A stretch of DNA of 64,000 bases, from assembly GCA_031963045.1 (NCBI GenBank), contig JASSUK010000002.1:41509-105508 (forward strand), in the 5' to 3' direction. Positions within the stretch are counted from its first letter, which is position 1; each line of letters starts with the position of its first letter. This document shows, one piece after another, positions 1 through 9,160 of the stretch. A model generated the notes under the pieces. It was not told where the DNA came from. It did no database searches and saw nothing but the letters and a program-made list of their open reading frames with translations. The position numbers were made by a program, and so were the translations under genes. The stretch is from JASSUD01 sp031963045. GTDB lineage: Bacteria > Pseudomonadota > Gammaproteobacteria > Burkholderiales > Burkholderiaceae.

Positions 1-65
1 ATGTACAGGCCCAAAGCGATGAGTAAAAGTCAGTTGTGTGTATGTAAGAAAATTGCAGAAGGTTT

Positions 66-1142
66 TTAATCTCCAAACGCAGCCAAAAGTTCGGCTTGAT
101 GCTCACTCACTAAAGCATTAATCAAATCGTTGAGGTCGCCATCTAGCATAGCGTCCAATTTATAGAGTGTAAGGTTTATACGATGATCCGTCAGTCGTTG
201 TTGAGGAAAATTGTAGGTGCGGATACGCTCTGAGCGGTCGCCAGAGCCAATAAGGCTTTTTCGAGCAGCTGCTTCTTGGCTATGCTGCTCCATACGTTGT
301 TTTTCTTTGATCCGTGCTGCGAGCACTTGCAATGCTTTACTTCTATTGCGATGCTGAGAGCGATCATCCTGACACTCTACGACGATACCTGTGGGTAAGT
401 GCGTAAGGCGTACTGCAGAATCCGTTTTATTAACGTGCTGCCCCCCTGCTCCAGAGGCTCGGAAGGTATCGACACGCAGATCTGCAGGATTAATATCTAC
501 TTCACCTACTTCATCTGCTTCAGGCAATACCGCCACCGTACAGGCTGAAGTATGAATGCGCCCTTGGGTTTCGGTTTCTGGCACACGTTGCACACGATGT
601 CCGCCGGATTCAAATTTGAGACGGGAATAGGCGCCTTTACCCAGCACGCGAATAATGACTTCTTTATACCCTCCCATTTCACCTGGGCTTTCAGAAATGA
701 TTTCTACAGGCCAGTTTTGACGCTCTGCGTATCGCAAATACATGCGTAGCAAGGTTCCAGCAAATAACGCACTTTCATCACCGCCCGTTCCTGCACGCAC
801 TTCAAGAAAAATAGAGCGTTCATCGTTAGGATCCCGCGGCAGCAACATAGTGTGCAGCTCTTTTTCCAGCTGGGCCATCCGGCTGCGCGCATCAGAAATT
901 TCCTCTTCAGCAAAATCGCGCATGGAGAGATCAGCGAGCCATTCTTGCGCAGTCTCTTCATCGTGGAGTGCGCTCTTCCAGAGTTCGTAATGCTCAACCA
1001 ATGGGGAGAGTTCTGCACGCTCGCGTGTGAATTTCCGATAGCTGTCCAGATTTGCAGTGATATCAGGCTGATTAAGTGCTTCATTGACCTCGGTCAACCT
1101 TATTACAAGCTGGTCGAGCTTGCCTTGCATGCTTGATTTCAT
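66..1142 (-). CDS. prfA: Peptide chain release factor 1
   Basis: RF1 recognises UAA and UAG in the ribosomal A site and triggers release of the finished protein. The 358-residue length is normal. The peptidyl-transferase motif GAGGQHVNKTDSAVRL is intact, and the codon-recognition tripeptide is P-E-T (in QRVPETETQG), an acceptable P-x-T form. The N-terminus MKSSMQGKLDQL matches Burkholderia-type RF1, supporting the ATG at 1142. It lies 106 bp downstream of hemA on the same strand, the usual hemA-prfA arrangement. prmC, which normally follows and methylates the GGQ glutamine, is not visible in the remaining 65 bp. Confidence 0.97.
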   Translation of the reverse strand: MKSSMQGKLDQLVIRLTEVNEALNQPDITANLDSYRKFTRERAELSPLVEHYELWKSALHDEETAQEWLADLSMRDFAEEEISDARSRMAQLEKELHTMLLPRDPNDERSIFLEVRAGTGGDESALFAGTLLRMYLRYAERQNWPVEIISESPGEMGGYKEVIIRVLGKGAYSRLKFESGGHRVQRVPETETQGRIHTSACTVAVLPEADEVGEVDINPADLRVDTFRASGAGGQHVNKTDSAVRLTHLPTGIVVECQDDRSQHRNRSKALQVLAARIKEKQRMEQHSQEAAARKSLIGSGDRSERIRTYNFPQQRLTDHRINLTLYKLDAMLDGDLNDLINALVSEHQAELLAAFGD

Positions 1143-1248
1143 GTTTGATGAATGGGCTATGTGTAAATATAGGAATGTGATTCTGTTTGAGATTCGCTCA
1201 AACGAAGCACGGTAAAAGAATATCCATACTAAAACGGCTAGAAGCAGC

Positions 1249-2586
1249 CTAAGGCCGTGTGATTTTAAACAGCTCAGGAACTAGGCGGATCAGCTTATCG
1301 CGCTCTTCTGCAGGCGCGTCAGCCAGCGCGCGTAGGGGTCCGTGCATCCATTTTTGGGTCAGTGCGTGCGCTAATGTTTCAATGACCTGAGCAGGTGCTT
1401 CTCCCTGTGCTAAACGTTTATGCGCGCGTTCCACTTCACGCACGCGCAGCGCTTGCGCATGACGATGCATTGCATGAATAGCAGGTACCCTAGCTCGCGC
1501 ATTTATCCATTCCATGAAATGTTGCACACGCGTCTCTATCATTGCCTCAGCGTGCATAACCGCCCCCTGACGCAGTTCTCGCCCTTCCGAGACGATGCTT
1601 CCTAGATCATCAACGGTATAGAGAAAAACATCTTCTAGACCTTTTACTTCAGGCTCGATATCACGAGGCACCGCCAGATCTACCATAAACATCGGTCGTC
1701 GACGCCGTGCGCGCAGCGCGCGCTCCACCGCTCCCAAGCCAATGATAGGTAAAGTGCTCGCCGTACAAGACAGCACAATGTCAAATTCGTGCAAGTTTGC
1801 AGAGGCTTCAGACAACGTGAGAACCGTACCATTGACGCGTTGCGCCAATTGTCGCCCACGTTCCATCGTACGATTAGCAATCGCTAGCTTACGCGGAGCG
1901 TGTGCGGCAAAATGCACCGCACAGCGCTCAATCATCTCTCCTGCCCCTATTAAGAGCACGCTTTGGCCAGCAATATCTTCAAAAATACGCTGCGCTAGCC
2001 GCACAGCCGCCGCCGCCATTGAAACCGAATGCGCACCGATTTCTGTTTTAGCACGCACGTCTTTCGCAAGCGAAAAAGAACGCTGAAAGAGTTGATGTAA
2101 GCAGGTTCCTAGCGCCCCCACTTCAGCTGCTGTACGAACTGCTGTTTTGAGCTGCCCCAGAATCTGCGTTTCTCCCAGCACCATGGAGTCCAATCCCGCT
2201 GCGACAGAAAAAACATGGCGTACCACCCCATCTTGCTGCCGCACATATAAATAGGGAGCCAGCTCTTCAGCTGACAGAGCGTGATAGTTAGCAAGCCAAG
2301 TTATTAAGCGCTGGCACCACGCTGCGCTAGAGTCGGATGTCCAGGTTTTCGTTCCTTGTACCGCGCAATACAACTCTGTACGATTACACGTCGAGACAAT
2401 AGCCACCTCAGCGTCTCCAACCTGTTCAGGCTCGCATAAGGAATGCGCTTCTCGGCGCCATTCTGCCTGCCAGACAGCTTTTAACGCATGCAATGCAGGG
2501 CGTAAACGCTCAGAAGAAAAAACGACACGTTCCCGCACAGCGAGTGGAGCGCTCAAATGATTAAGGCCAAGAACAAAAAGGTACAT
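1249..2586 (-). CDS. hemA: Glutamyl-tRNA reductase
   Basis: This enzyme reduces glutamyl-tRNA(Glu) to glutamate-1-semialdehyde with NADPH, the first committed step of C5 tetrapyrrole synthesis. The N-terminal catalytic domain carries the STCNRTELY motif with the nucleophilic cysteine, followed by GLDSMVLGETQILGQLK. A Rossmann NADPH domain has VLLIGAGEMIERC. The C-terminal dimerisation helices end in LVPELFKITRP. Full length at 445 residues, with an insertion-rich segment near residues 40-60. It lies 21 bp downstream of ettA and upstream of prfA on the same strand. Confidence 0.97.
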   Translation of the reverse strand: MYLFVLGLNHLSAPLAVRERVVFSSERLRPALHALKAVWQAEWRREAHSLCEPEQVGDAEVAIVSTCNRTELYCAVQGTKTWTSDSSAAWCQRLITWLANYHALSAEELAPYLYVRQQDGVVRHVFSVAAGLDSMVLGETQILGQLKTAVRTAAEVGALGTCLHQLFQRSFSLAKDVRAKTEIGAHSVSMAAAAVRLAQRIFEDIAGQSVLLIGAGEMIERCAVHFAAHAPRKLAIANRTMERGRQLAQRVNGTVLTLSEASANLHEFDIVLSCTASTLPIIGLGAVERALRARRRRPMFMVDLAVPRDIEPEVKGLEDVFLYTVDDLGSIVSEGRELRQGAVMHAEAMIETRVQHFMEWINARARVPAIHAMHRHAQALRVREVERAHKRLAQGEAPAQVIETLAHALTQKWMHGPLRALADAPAEERDKLIRLVPELFKITRP

Positions 2587-2607
2587 AACAGGACCTGGGC
2601 ACTTTAA

Positions 2608-4275
2608 TTAACGTGCAATCGGTTTATAACGCAGACGTTTAGGCTGAGATCCTGCTTCACCCAAGCGATTCTTTTTATCTGCTTCATATTCTTGGTAATT
2701 ACCATGGAAGAAGCTTATTTGAGAATCACCTTCAAACGACAGAATATGGGTAGCAATACGATCCAAAAACCAACGATCATGGGAAATAACCAACACGCAG
2801 CCGGCAAACTCAAGCAAGGCATCTTCTAGAGCACGTAAAGTTTCAATATCCAGGTCATTGGAAGGTTCATCAAGCAGCAGAACATTCCCGCCTGATATCA
2901 ATGTTTTAGCAAGATGCAAACGGCCTCGTTCACCACCGGATAGGGTGCCCACCTTTTTTTGTTGATCCGAACCCTTGAAGTTAAAACGCCCAATATAAGC
3001 GCGTGAAGGCGTTTCATATTTACCAACAATAAGCGTCTCTGCGCCATCTGCTATTTCTTGGAAGACGGTTTTTTCGCCAACGAGTGCATCTCGGCTTTGA
3101 TCGACATAAGCCAACTTGACCGTGGAACCAATTTTAATCTCGCCACTATCAGGCTTTTCCTGGCCTGTAATCATACGGAAAAGCGTTGATTTACCTGCTC
3201 CATTGGGACCAATAATCCCAACAATGGCGCCGGGCGGGACCGAAAAGCTGAAGTTATCCATCAGCAAACGATCGCCATAACTCTTGCTCACGTTTACAAA
3301 CTCAATCACTTCATTACCTAGCCGTTCGCCAACAGGAATAAAAATATCTTTGGTTTCGTTACGCTTTTGGTATTCCTGGCTATTGAGCTCTTCAAAGCGT
3401 GACAGACGGGCTTTGGATTTGGCTTGGCGGCCTTTGGGGTTTTGTCGCACCCATTCGAGCTCTTGATGAATTGCTTTTTGGCGTGCAGACTCGCTTGCCT
3501 CTTCTTGTTTTAAGCGTGTTTCTTTTTGATCGAGCCAGCTACTGTAATTACCTTTCCAAGGAATGCCACGACCGCGGTCCAACTCTAAAATCCACTCAGC
3601 GGCGTTATCCAAGAAGTAACGATCATGGGTTACCGCCACTACGGTGCCTGAAAAGCGCGTTAAAAATTGCTCTAACCAATCGACTGATTCAGCATCCAAG
3701 TGATTGGTTGGTTCATCGAGCAATAACATATCTGGGCGAGAAAGCAGTAAACGGCAAAGAGCAACGCGGCGCTTTTCTCCACCTGATAGTTTGCCGATAA
3801 TGGCATCCCAAGCGGGCAAACGAAGCGCATCCGCTGCAATTTCAATTTGTTGTTCAGCCTTATCACCCGAGCTGGCTGTCAAAATAGCTTCATATTTCGC
3901 CTGCTCTGCGGCAAGATGATCAAAATCGGCATCAGGCAATGCATAAGCGGCATAAATTTCATCCAGCTTTTGTCGGGCTTCGTATACCGCTCCCAAACCC
4001 TCTTCGATACATTGCCTAACGGTATGTTCAGGATTGAGTTGCGGTTCTTGGGGCAAATAGCCAATATTTAAATTGGGCATAGGCCTGGCTTCACCCTCAA
4101 TCTCATGATCCAGACCTGCCATAATTTTTAATAGCGTCGACTTACCGGAGCCATTAAGCCCAAGCACACCAATTTTTGCTCCTGGAAAGAAAGACAACGA
4201 CACATCTTTTAAGATTGCGCGTTTAGGTGGCACTATTTTGCCAACCCGGTTCATAGTAAAAACGTACTGTGCCAT
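2608..4275 (-). CDS. ettA: Energy-dependent translational throttle protein EttA (ABC-F)
   Basis: EttA is a soluble ABC-F ATPase that binds the ribosomal E site and gates the first elongation steps according to the ATP/ADP ratio. Both ABC cassettes are present: Walker A GLNGSGKSTLLK and PNGAGKSTLF, signatures LSGGEKRR and LSGGERGR, and Walker B regions DMLLLDEPTNHLD and NVLLLDEPSNDLD. The linker between them (about residues 240-320) is rich in K, R, E and Q, as expected for the P-site tRNA interaction motif. There are no membrane spans. The 555-residue length is standard. Confidence 0.95.
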   Translation of the reverse strand: MAQYVFTMNRVGKIVPPKRAILKDVSLSFFPGAKIGVLGLNGSGKSTLLKIMAGLDHEIEGEARPMPNLNIGYLPQEPQLNPEHTVRQCIEEGLGAVYEARQKLDEIYAAYALPDADFDHLAAEQAKYEAILTASSGDKAEQQIEIAADALRLPAWDAIIGKLSGGEKRRVALCRLLLSRPDMLLLDEPTNHLDAESVDWLEQFLTRFSGTVVAVTHDRYFLDNAAEWILELDRGRGIPWKGNYSSWLDQKETRLKQEEASESARQKAIHQELEWVRQNPKGRQAKSKARLSRFEELNSQEYQKRNETKDIFIPVGERLGNEVIEFVNVSKSYGDRLLMDNFSFSVPPGAIVGIIGPNGAGKSTLFRMITGQEKPDSGEIKIGSTVKLAYVDQSRDALVGEKTVFQEIADGAETLIVGKYETPSRAYIGRFNFKGSDQQKKVGTLSGGERGRLHLAKTLISGGNVLLLDEPSNDLDIETLRALEDALLEFAGCVLVISHDRWFLDRIATHILSFEGDSQISFFHGNYQEYEADKKNRLGEAGSQPKRLRYKPIAR

Positions 4276-4611
4276 AGCTTTATTTGATATAAATTAATGT
4301 GAATTGACAGAAGTTAAAGCGAAATAGAGGGAACTCTAGAAAACTGAAGGGTAACGTGGCGCTTTGCAAAGGTGTAAGTGTACGCGGATCAGGCCCACTC
4401 GTTTCCTTGCCAGCACCCTTTTCTAGATATTGAGCCTATTTTTCCAAGGTATTAGACCCTTCGCCACCTATAATTTGTCCCGGAACCGGTAATTGCTCCG
4501 TTACTTCTATTTTTGTCCTGATTCTCAAAGTATATTGCCAGGCATAAAAAAGAGGTACACGATGTCACCGAAAAAGCGCCCCTCCCTTATACAACAGGAT
4601 TTAAAGTTACT
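4276..4611. other. Intergenic region between ettA and trpG, trpE absent
   Basis: This 336 bp gap divides divergent genes (ettA leftward, trpG rightward) and presumably holds both promoters. In Burkholderia trpE normally precedes trpG. I read all frames here and see no TrpE-like segment, and no clear leader peptide with tandem Trp codons. No other gene is supported. Confidence 0.6.
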
Positions 4612-5184
4612 ATGCTTCTGATGCTCGATAATTACGACTCCTTTACGTACAACCTAGTACAGTACTTTGGAGAGTTAGGGGAAGAGGTGCAAACGTTTCG
4701 CAATGATGAAATTACCGTTGAGGAAATAGCAGCATTGCGGCCTACACGAATCTGTTTATCACCTGGCCCTAGCGACCCTAAACATGCAGGCATTACCTTA
4801 GAGGTGGTGCGCACTTTTTCAAAGACCATACCTCTTTTGGGTGTTTGCCTAGGGCATCAGGCCATTGGAGAAGCATTTGGTGCTACTGTTATTCGCGCCA
4901 AAACCCTAATGCATGGCAAGGTTAGTACTATTCACACCACCGGCGAAGGAGTTTTTGCGGGCTTGCCTGACCGCTTTACTGTAACTCGCTACCACTCTCT
5001 GGCGTTGGAACGCTCCACGCTACCAGACTGCTTCACTATCACGGCCGAAACAGAAGATGGCGAAATTATGGGCATCCGGCACAATAGCTTGCCGATTGAG
5101 GGAGTGCAATTTCACCCTGAATCTATCCTTACAGAGCACGGTCATGCCATGTTAAAAAATTTTCTTGAGAATACTATTTCGTAG
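4612..5184 (+). CDS. trpG: Anthranilate synthase glutamine amidotransferase subunit
   Basis: TrpG hydrolyses glutamine and passes ammonia to TrpE for anthranilate formation. In many bacteria it also serves the p-aminobenzoate synthase PabB. The class I glutaminase motifs are all visible: MLDNYDSFTYNLVQYF at the start, LSPGPSDP, the nucleophile in LGVCLGHQAIGEAFG, and the His-Glu pair in GVQFHPESIL. The 190-residue length is typical. It opens a trpG-trpD-trpC run with gaps of about 10 bp. Its partner trpE is not beside it, so a folate role through PabB is a reasonable alternative or additional job. Confidence 0.95.
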   Translation: MLLMLDNYDSFTYNLVQYFGELGEEVQTFRNDEITVEEIAALRPTRICLSPGPSDPKHAGITLEVVRTFSKTIPLLGVCLGHQAIGEAFGATVIRAKTLMHGKVSTIHTTGEGVFAGLPDRFTVTRYHSLALERSTLPDCFTITAETEDGEIMGIRHNSLPIEGVQFHPESILTEHGHAMLKNFLENTIS

Positions 5185-5194
5185 ACCCCTTCCC

Positions 5195-6247
5195 ATGCCA
5201 CTCACCCCGCAAGCTGCCCTACAGCACATTCTTGAACATCGCGAACTCGCACATGAAGATATGCTGCATATCATGCGACTCATGGTACAGGGGGAAATTG
5301 CTCCTACCTTATCCGCCGCGTTATTAGCTGGTTTACGCAGCAAAAAAGAATCTGTCGGAGAAATTACTGCAGCCGCTATGGTGTTGCGTGAGTATGTGGA
5401 ACGCGTTGACATCAAAGAGCACGCTCAAGGCGAGGTAGATCTCTCACATTTTGTCGATATTGTAGGCACAGGCGGAGATGGTGCTCGTACTTTTAATATC
5501 TCAACCGCTACGATGTTTGTTGCTGCCGCTGCAGGCGCTACCGTCGCAAAACATGGCAATCGCTGCGTATCTAGCTCCTCGGGTAGCGCAGATGCACTAG
5601 AGGCACTCGGAGCCAATCTTAGCCTGACACCTGCAGACATCGTTGCCTGCTTACAAGCTACGGGTGTGGGGTTTATGTTTGCGCCGCATCACCATCCAAT
5701 CATGAAAAATATTGCCACTATACGGCGCGAGCTGGGCGTGCGCACCCTCTTTAATATTCTTGGACCTTTGGTGAATCCAGCGAAAGCGCCTAACCAATTA
5801 ATTGGGGTTTTTAACCGTGATTTGGTTAGCTTGTTGATTCGCGTTCTACAGCGCTTAGGCGCTACCCATGCGCTTGTTGTTTTTGGATTAGACGGGCTGG
5901 ATGAGGTTTCTCTAGGCGGGCCCACGCTAGTGGGTGAACTCCATCATGGCGTATTGCGCGAATACACCATACAACCAGAAGATTTTGGTCTGCAACGCAT
6001 ATCTAGCCGCGCATTGCGCGTAGCCAACCCGCAAGAGTCCAAAACCATGTTGCTCCAGGCACTGGAAAATACACCCGGCGCTGCACGTGATATTGTGATT
6101 CTCAATGCAGGTGTGGCCCTCTACGCAGCAAATGTAGCAACCTCTATTCAAGAAGGCATTGAACGCGCCAGAGCGGCCATTGAATCTGGCGCAGCACGTG
6201 CCACGCTAGATGCATTTGTTAAATTTACTCAACAACGTAAGGTATAA
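5195..6247 (+). CDS. trpD: Anthranilate phosphoribosyltransferase
   Basis: TrpD transfers the phosphoribosyl group from PRPP to anthranilate, the second step of tryptophan synthesis. The PRPP-binding GTGGDGARTFNIST motif, the KHGNRCVSSSSGSAD segment and the anthranilate-site run GVGFMFAPHHHP are intact. The frame opens earlier at a TTG (5165), but the ATG at 5195 gives the family-like start MPLTPQAALQHIL and avoids overlap with trpG (10 bp gap). From this start the protein is 350 residues. Confidence 0.95.
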   Translation: MPLTPQAALQHILEHRELAHEDMLHIMRLMVQGEIAPTLSAALLAGLRSKKESVGEITAAAMVLREYVERVDIKEHAQGEVDLSHFVDIVGTGGDGARTFNISTATMFVAAAAGATVAKHGNRCVSSSSGSADALEALGANLSLTPADIVACLQATGVGFMFAPHHHPIMKNIATIRRELGVRTLFNILGPLVNPAKAPNQLIGVFNRDLVSLLIRVLQRLGATHALVVFGLDGLDEVSLGGPTLVGELHHGVLREYTIQPEDFGLQRISSRALRVANPQESKTMLLQALENTPGAARDIVILNAGVALYAANVATSIQEGIERARAAIESGAARATLDAFVKFTQQRKV

Positions 6248-6256
6248 ACCCTCTGT

Positions 6257-7075
6257 ATGTCTCCTACCCTACAAGCCATTTTAGAACGCAAACATCAGGA
6301 AGTAGAGGCTGCAAAGCAGGCAACTTCTGCTGAGGCACTCCACGCCTTAATACAGAAGCAAGACCCACCGCGCGACTTCATCGCTGCGCTGCGCGCGCGC
6401 CATCTAGCGCAACAGCCTGCCGTTATTTCTGAGATCAAGCAAGCAAGCCCCTCTAAAGGAATATTACGCAAGGCTGGCGATATATTTGATCCAGCCGCTT
6501 TTGCCCATAGTTATGAACAGCATGGCGCAGCTTGCCTTTCTGTGCTGACAGATACCCCTTTTTTTCAGGGGAGCCCTGCACATTTACAAGCTGCACGGGC
6601 AGCCTGCAAACTACCCGTTTTACGTAAAGATTTTATAGTCGACCCCTATCAGCTCCTAGAATCTCGCGCGATGGGTGCCGATTGCATTTTGCTCATTGCT
6701 GCTGCGCTCAAACCCTCTGAATTACAAATGCTTGAAGCCCAAGCACAGGCGCTTGGATTGGCTGTTTTAGTTGAAGTGCATAACGCGACAGAACTCGAAG
6801 CAGCCCTCACGCTGAACACCCCGCTTATTGGAATCAATAATCGCAATTTGCATACCTTTGAAGTTTCGCTAGAAACCACACTTTCCTTACTTCCACTGAT
6901 CCCACCAGAGCGCATCGCAGTAAGCGAATCTGGCATTAGCTCTACCGCAGAAATTGCCCGTTTGCGTGCAGCCGGTTTACACACCTTCCTAGTGGGTGAA
7001 GCCTTTATGCGCGCTAAAGATCCAGGCGTAGCCCTACAGGCGCTCTTTTTTGAGTCTAGCCGTGCAGCCGTCTGA
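6257..7075 (+). CDS. trpC: Indole-3-glycerol phosphate synthase
   Basis: This single-domain TIM barrel closes CdRP to indole-3-glycerol phosphate. Motifs include ISEIKQASPSKGIL (catalytic Lys), LPVLRKDFIVDPYQL, GINNRNLHTFEVSL and VSESGISS. There is no fused TrpF domain. The gene starts 9 bp after trpD and its 3' end overlaps the start of ung, so the run is probably one transcript. Confidence 0.95.
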   Translation: MSPTLQAILERKHQEVEAAKQATSAEALHALIQKQDPPRDFIAALRARHLAQQPAVISEIKQASPSKGILRKAGDIFDPAAFAHSYEQHGAACLSVLTDTPFFQGSPAHLQAARAACKLPVLRKDFIVDPYQLLESRAMGADCILLIAAALKPSELQMLEAQAQALGLAVLVEVHNATELEAALTLNTPLIGINNRNLHTFEVSLETTLSLLPLIPPERIAVSESGISSTAEIARLRAAGLHTFLVGEAFMRAKDPGVALQALFFESSRAAV

Positions 7076-7811
7076 AACCCTAGCTCCTCCTCTATCGTTC
7101 TCCCCTCCACTTGCCGCACAATTTGAGGCGCTTCCTCCTGCGTGGGCGACTTTACTGTCGCCTTTCATCGAGAGCGCTCAATTTCGCCCGCTCTGCCAAT
7201 TTGTAGATAGCGCATCCGCACATAGCTCAGCAAATCAACTTGCTGTTTTCCCACATACGGTTTTTTATGCGCTACAACAAACTCCTCCTGAAAAGGTCAA
7301 AGTAGTTATCTTGGGTCAAGACCCTTACCATGGTCTCGACCATGGTAAACCCCAAGCACATGGCCTGGCCTTCTCGGTCTCGCAGGGCGTACGCCCTCCT
7401 CCTTCATTGCGCAATATTTTTAAAGAACTCACCGCTGAATTTGGCTTTTCCCCTCCTTCACATGGCAATTTAACTCACTGGGCCCGCCAAGGTGTCTTAC
7501 TGCTCAATACCGTCTTGACCGTTACACAAGGCAAGCCCGCTAGCCATGCTCGGCAAGGCTGGGAAGCTTGTACAGACACTTTACTCACCCAACTCTGCAC
7601 CCACTACACAGGTTTAGTATTTTTGCTCTGGGGCGCCTCTGCACAAGCAAAGCGCCGACTTATTCCTGAAGATCAACATTGCATACTGCAAGCCCCTCAC
7701 CCTTCCCCTCTTTCAGCCCATCGTGGATTTTTAGGATGTGGACACTTTAGTAAAGCAAATGCTTACCTGACACATACCGGCCGCACGCCTATTGATTGGT
7801 CGCTGAACTGA
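7062..7811 (+). CDS. ung: Uracil-DNA glycosylase (family 1)
   Basis: Ung removes uracil from DNA to start base-excision repair. The water-activating motif VVILGQDPYHG, the uracil-pocket run GLAFSVSQGVRPPPSLRNIFKEL, and the minor-groove loop HPSPLSAHRGFLGCGHFSKAN are all intact. The frame opens at TTG 7050. The GTG at 7062 (MQPSETLAPP) is an equally good start, and both overlap trpC by one or two dozen bases. The first ~35 residues are proline-rich and poorly conserved. About 249 residues from the chosen start. Confidence 0.95.
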   Translation: MQPSETLAPPLSFSPPLAAQFEALPPAWATLLSPFIESAQFRPLCQFVDSASAHSSANQLAVFPHTVFYALQQTPPEKVKVVILGQDPYHGLDHGKPQAHGLAFSVSQGVRPPPSLRNIFKELTAEFGFSPPSHGNLTHWARQGVLLLNTVLTVTQGKPASHARQGWEACTDTLLTQLCTHYTGLVFLLWGASAQAKRRLIPEDQHCILQAPHPSPLSAHRGFLGCGHFSKANAYLTHTGRTPIDWSLN

Positions 7812-8336
7812 CCCTACTTCTGAAAAATAAGACGTAAAAAACACCTAAATGGCACAAAAAAAGGTTGACAAAAACGAATCTATGCACATTTACGCATAGA
7901 GTCAGAGGGGCCCTACTACCTTTGCAAAGATCTTGCAAGACAAATTATTAATCCGTTGATTTTAAAGGACTTTTTTTAATTGCCTGAGAAAAAAGCAGAA
8001 GGCTCTCGGGCCCAGTACGACGGGGATTTTTTGAGAATTCCACGAGTTTTCAACATACTTATCCACAATGATTGTGGATAAGTAAAAAACCCTATACAAA
8101 TCAGAGGATTATAAGAAACTGAGAGCTATCTCATGCATAAGCTATAGGACATGCCCTAGGCCCATATTAAATAATTTTGGGTGTTTTGGAGGGCAGAAGG
8201 TCGGACTTTTCTAGAAACTTCTCACGCTGGGATACAGCAAGATTCTGTCTTTTTATAGAAGTGCCATGCGCTTGGAAAATCCGAGCCCGTCGATGGAGCT
8301 TTATATAAACAGGCACACTTGCATCCAGGAGAAAAA
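7812..8336. other. Intergenic region with AT-rich stretch and DnaA box pair
   Basis: A 525 bp gene-free stretch. It contains a small inverted repeat around 7880-7900 (CTATGC...GCATAG), an AT-rich section near 7935-7985, the inverted DnaA box pair at 8059-8081, and the AGGAG ribosome site of the following gene at 8327-8331. No ORF here looks real. Confidence 0.6.
8059..8081. promoter_or_regulatory. Inverted pair of perfect DnaA boxes
   Basis: TTATCCACA lies at 8059-8067 and its exact complement TGTGGATAA at 8073-8081, separated by 5 bp. Both match the consensus DnaA box (TTATNCACA) with no mismatch. By eye the dnaA-rpmH gap (45349-45795) has no such box. The site may be part of an origin, a DnaA-titrating locus, or a DnaA-controlled promoter. 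Confidence 0.6.
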
Positions 8337-9014
8337 ATGCCTTCTATTTCATCGGCTAATAGTATATCCAGCGTACACAGTACAACGAATAGTCCACCCC
8401 TTAATAGCATAGTGAGTACGACTGACACTGCGCCGACCGAAATAAACTTGGAAATGGAGAATACGGCCTCTCCCGCAATACACCGCCATAGCTTTATTTA
8501 CCCAGCATCAGAAAATTTAGTCGAACTCGCCTCTTCAGGAAGAACTACCAAACTCATAGCAGCTCTTGTCCTTGGGATAGTAGGCATAGGTTCCATAGCA
8601 TTAGCCTGTACGAATTTCACCAAACAAAATGCTAATGCTTCACGCGCTGAAGAAAATATAAATCTGCTATTAATTATTATGGGTTTTGTTGTTACGCCCA
8701 TAAGCTGTACTGCGCTCCATGGCATGGTAAAAACAAAAAAAAGCGATGCATCTGACGACGTGCTACCACCCTATACACTGCACCAGGCCACTGAGCTAAT
8801 AGAGTCCAATATAAGAGCACATCACCATAGAGCTTCTACGCCCTCTCCAGAATATACAGAGGCACCACCGGATGTCGTTGTCCCATTAGACGCACCACCA
8901 GACTACGAACCGCTTACATCCGTATCGGATGGGCATGCTGGGGACGAAAGCGAAGAGCCCATTTTTGAAGAGCGTCCAAATACTATAAACTTCTTACCTC
9001 TTCAAGCTGTGTAG
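8337..9014 (+). CDS. Hypothetical two-span membrane protein with PPxY motif, possible effector
   Basis: I do not recognise the family. The ATG at 8337 is preceded by AGGAG with 5 bp spacing, which decides the start over an in-frame TTG at 8319. The 225-residue protein has a Ser/Thr-rich N-terminus (1-50) and two close hydrophobic spans (about 71-91 and 108-127, a hairpin-like pair). The hydrophilic tail is rich in proline and acid, with LPPY (143-146) and PPDY (187-190), the latter a consensus WW-domain ligand. Paired spans and eukaryote-like short motifs suggest insertion into a host membrane, which is inference. The stop codon is contributed by a REP-like repeat. Confidence 0.6.
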   Translation: MPSISSANSISSVHSTTNSPPLNSIVSTTDTAPTEINLEMENTASPAIHRHSFIYPASENLVELASSGRTTKLIAALVLGIVGIGSIALACTNFTKQNANASRAEENINLLLIIMGFVVTPISCTALHGMVKTKKSDASDDVLPPYTLHQATELIESNIRAHHHRASTPSPEYTEAPPDVVVPLDAPPDYEPLTSVSDGHAGDESEEPIFEERPNTINFLPLQAV

Positions 9015-9144
9015 GTTGGTGGTGACGAAGGAACCCCAACATGCGCGCCATGGCGTCATTGATGATCAGCTTACGATTATCTAAAAGCAAAAATTAAAAG
9101 TCCGTGGCATGCATGTTGGGGTTCCTTCGTCACCACCAACCTAC
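9011..9144. repeat. REP-like inverted pair
   Basis: An arm at 9011-9043 (GTAGGTTGG...CCCCAACATG) is mirrored by its complement at 9112-9144. The spacer contains an AAAAATTAAAAGTCCGTGG segment shared with the pair at 58918-59050. The left arm supplies the TAG stop of the preceding gene. Confidence 0.85.
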
Positions 9145-9160
9145 CGTACATTCCATATCT

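Noticed and set aside
5165..5194. Upstream TTG start for trpD overlapping trpG
   Set aside because: The ATG at 5195 gives the conserved N-terminus.
9104..9160. N-terminal extension of the TlpA-like protein from ATG 9104
   Set aside because: The extension is the translation of a REP-like arm, seen likewise at 39670 and 59010 without any gene behind it.
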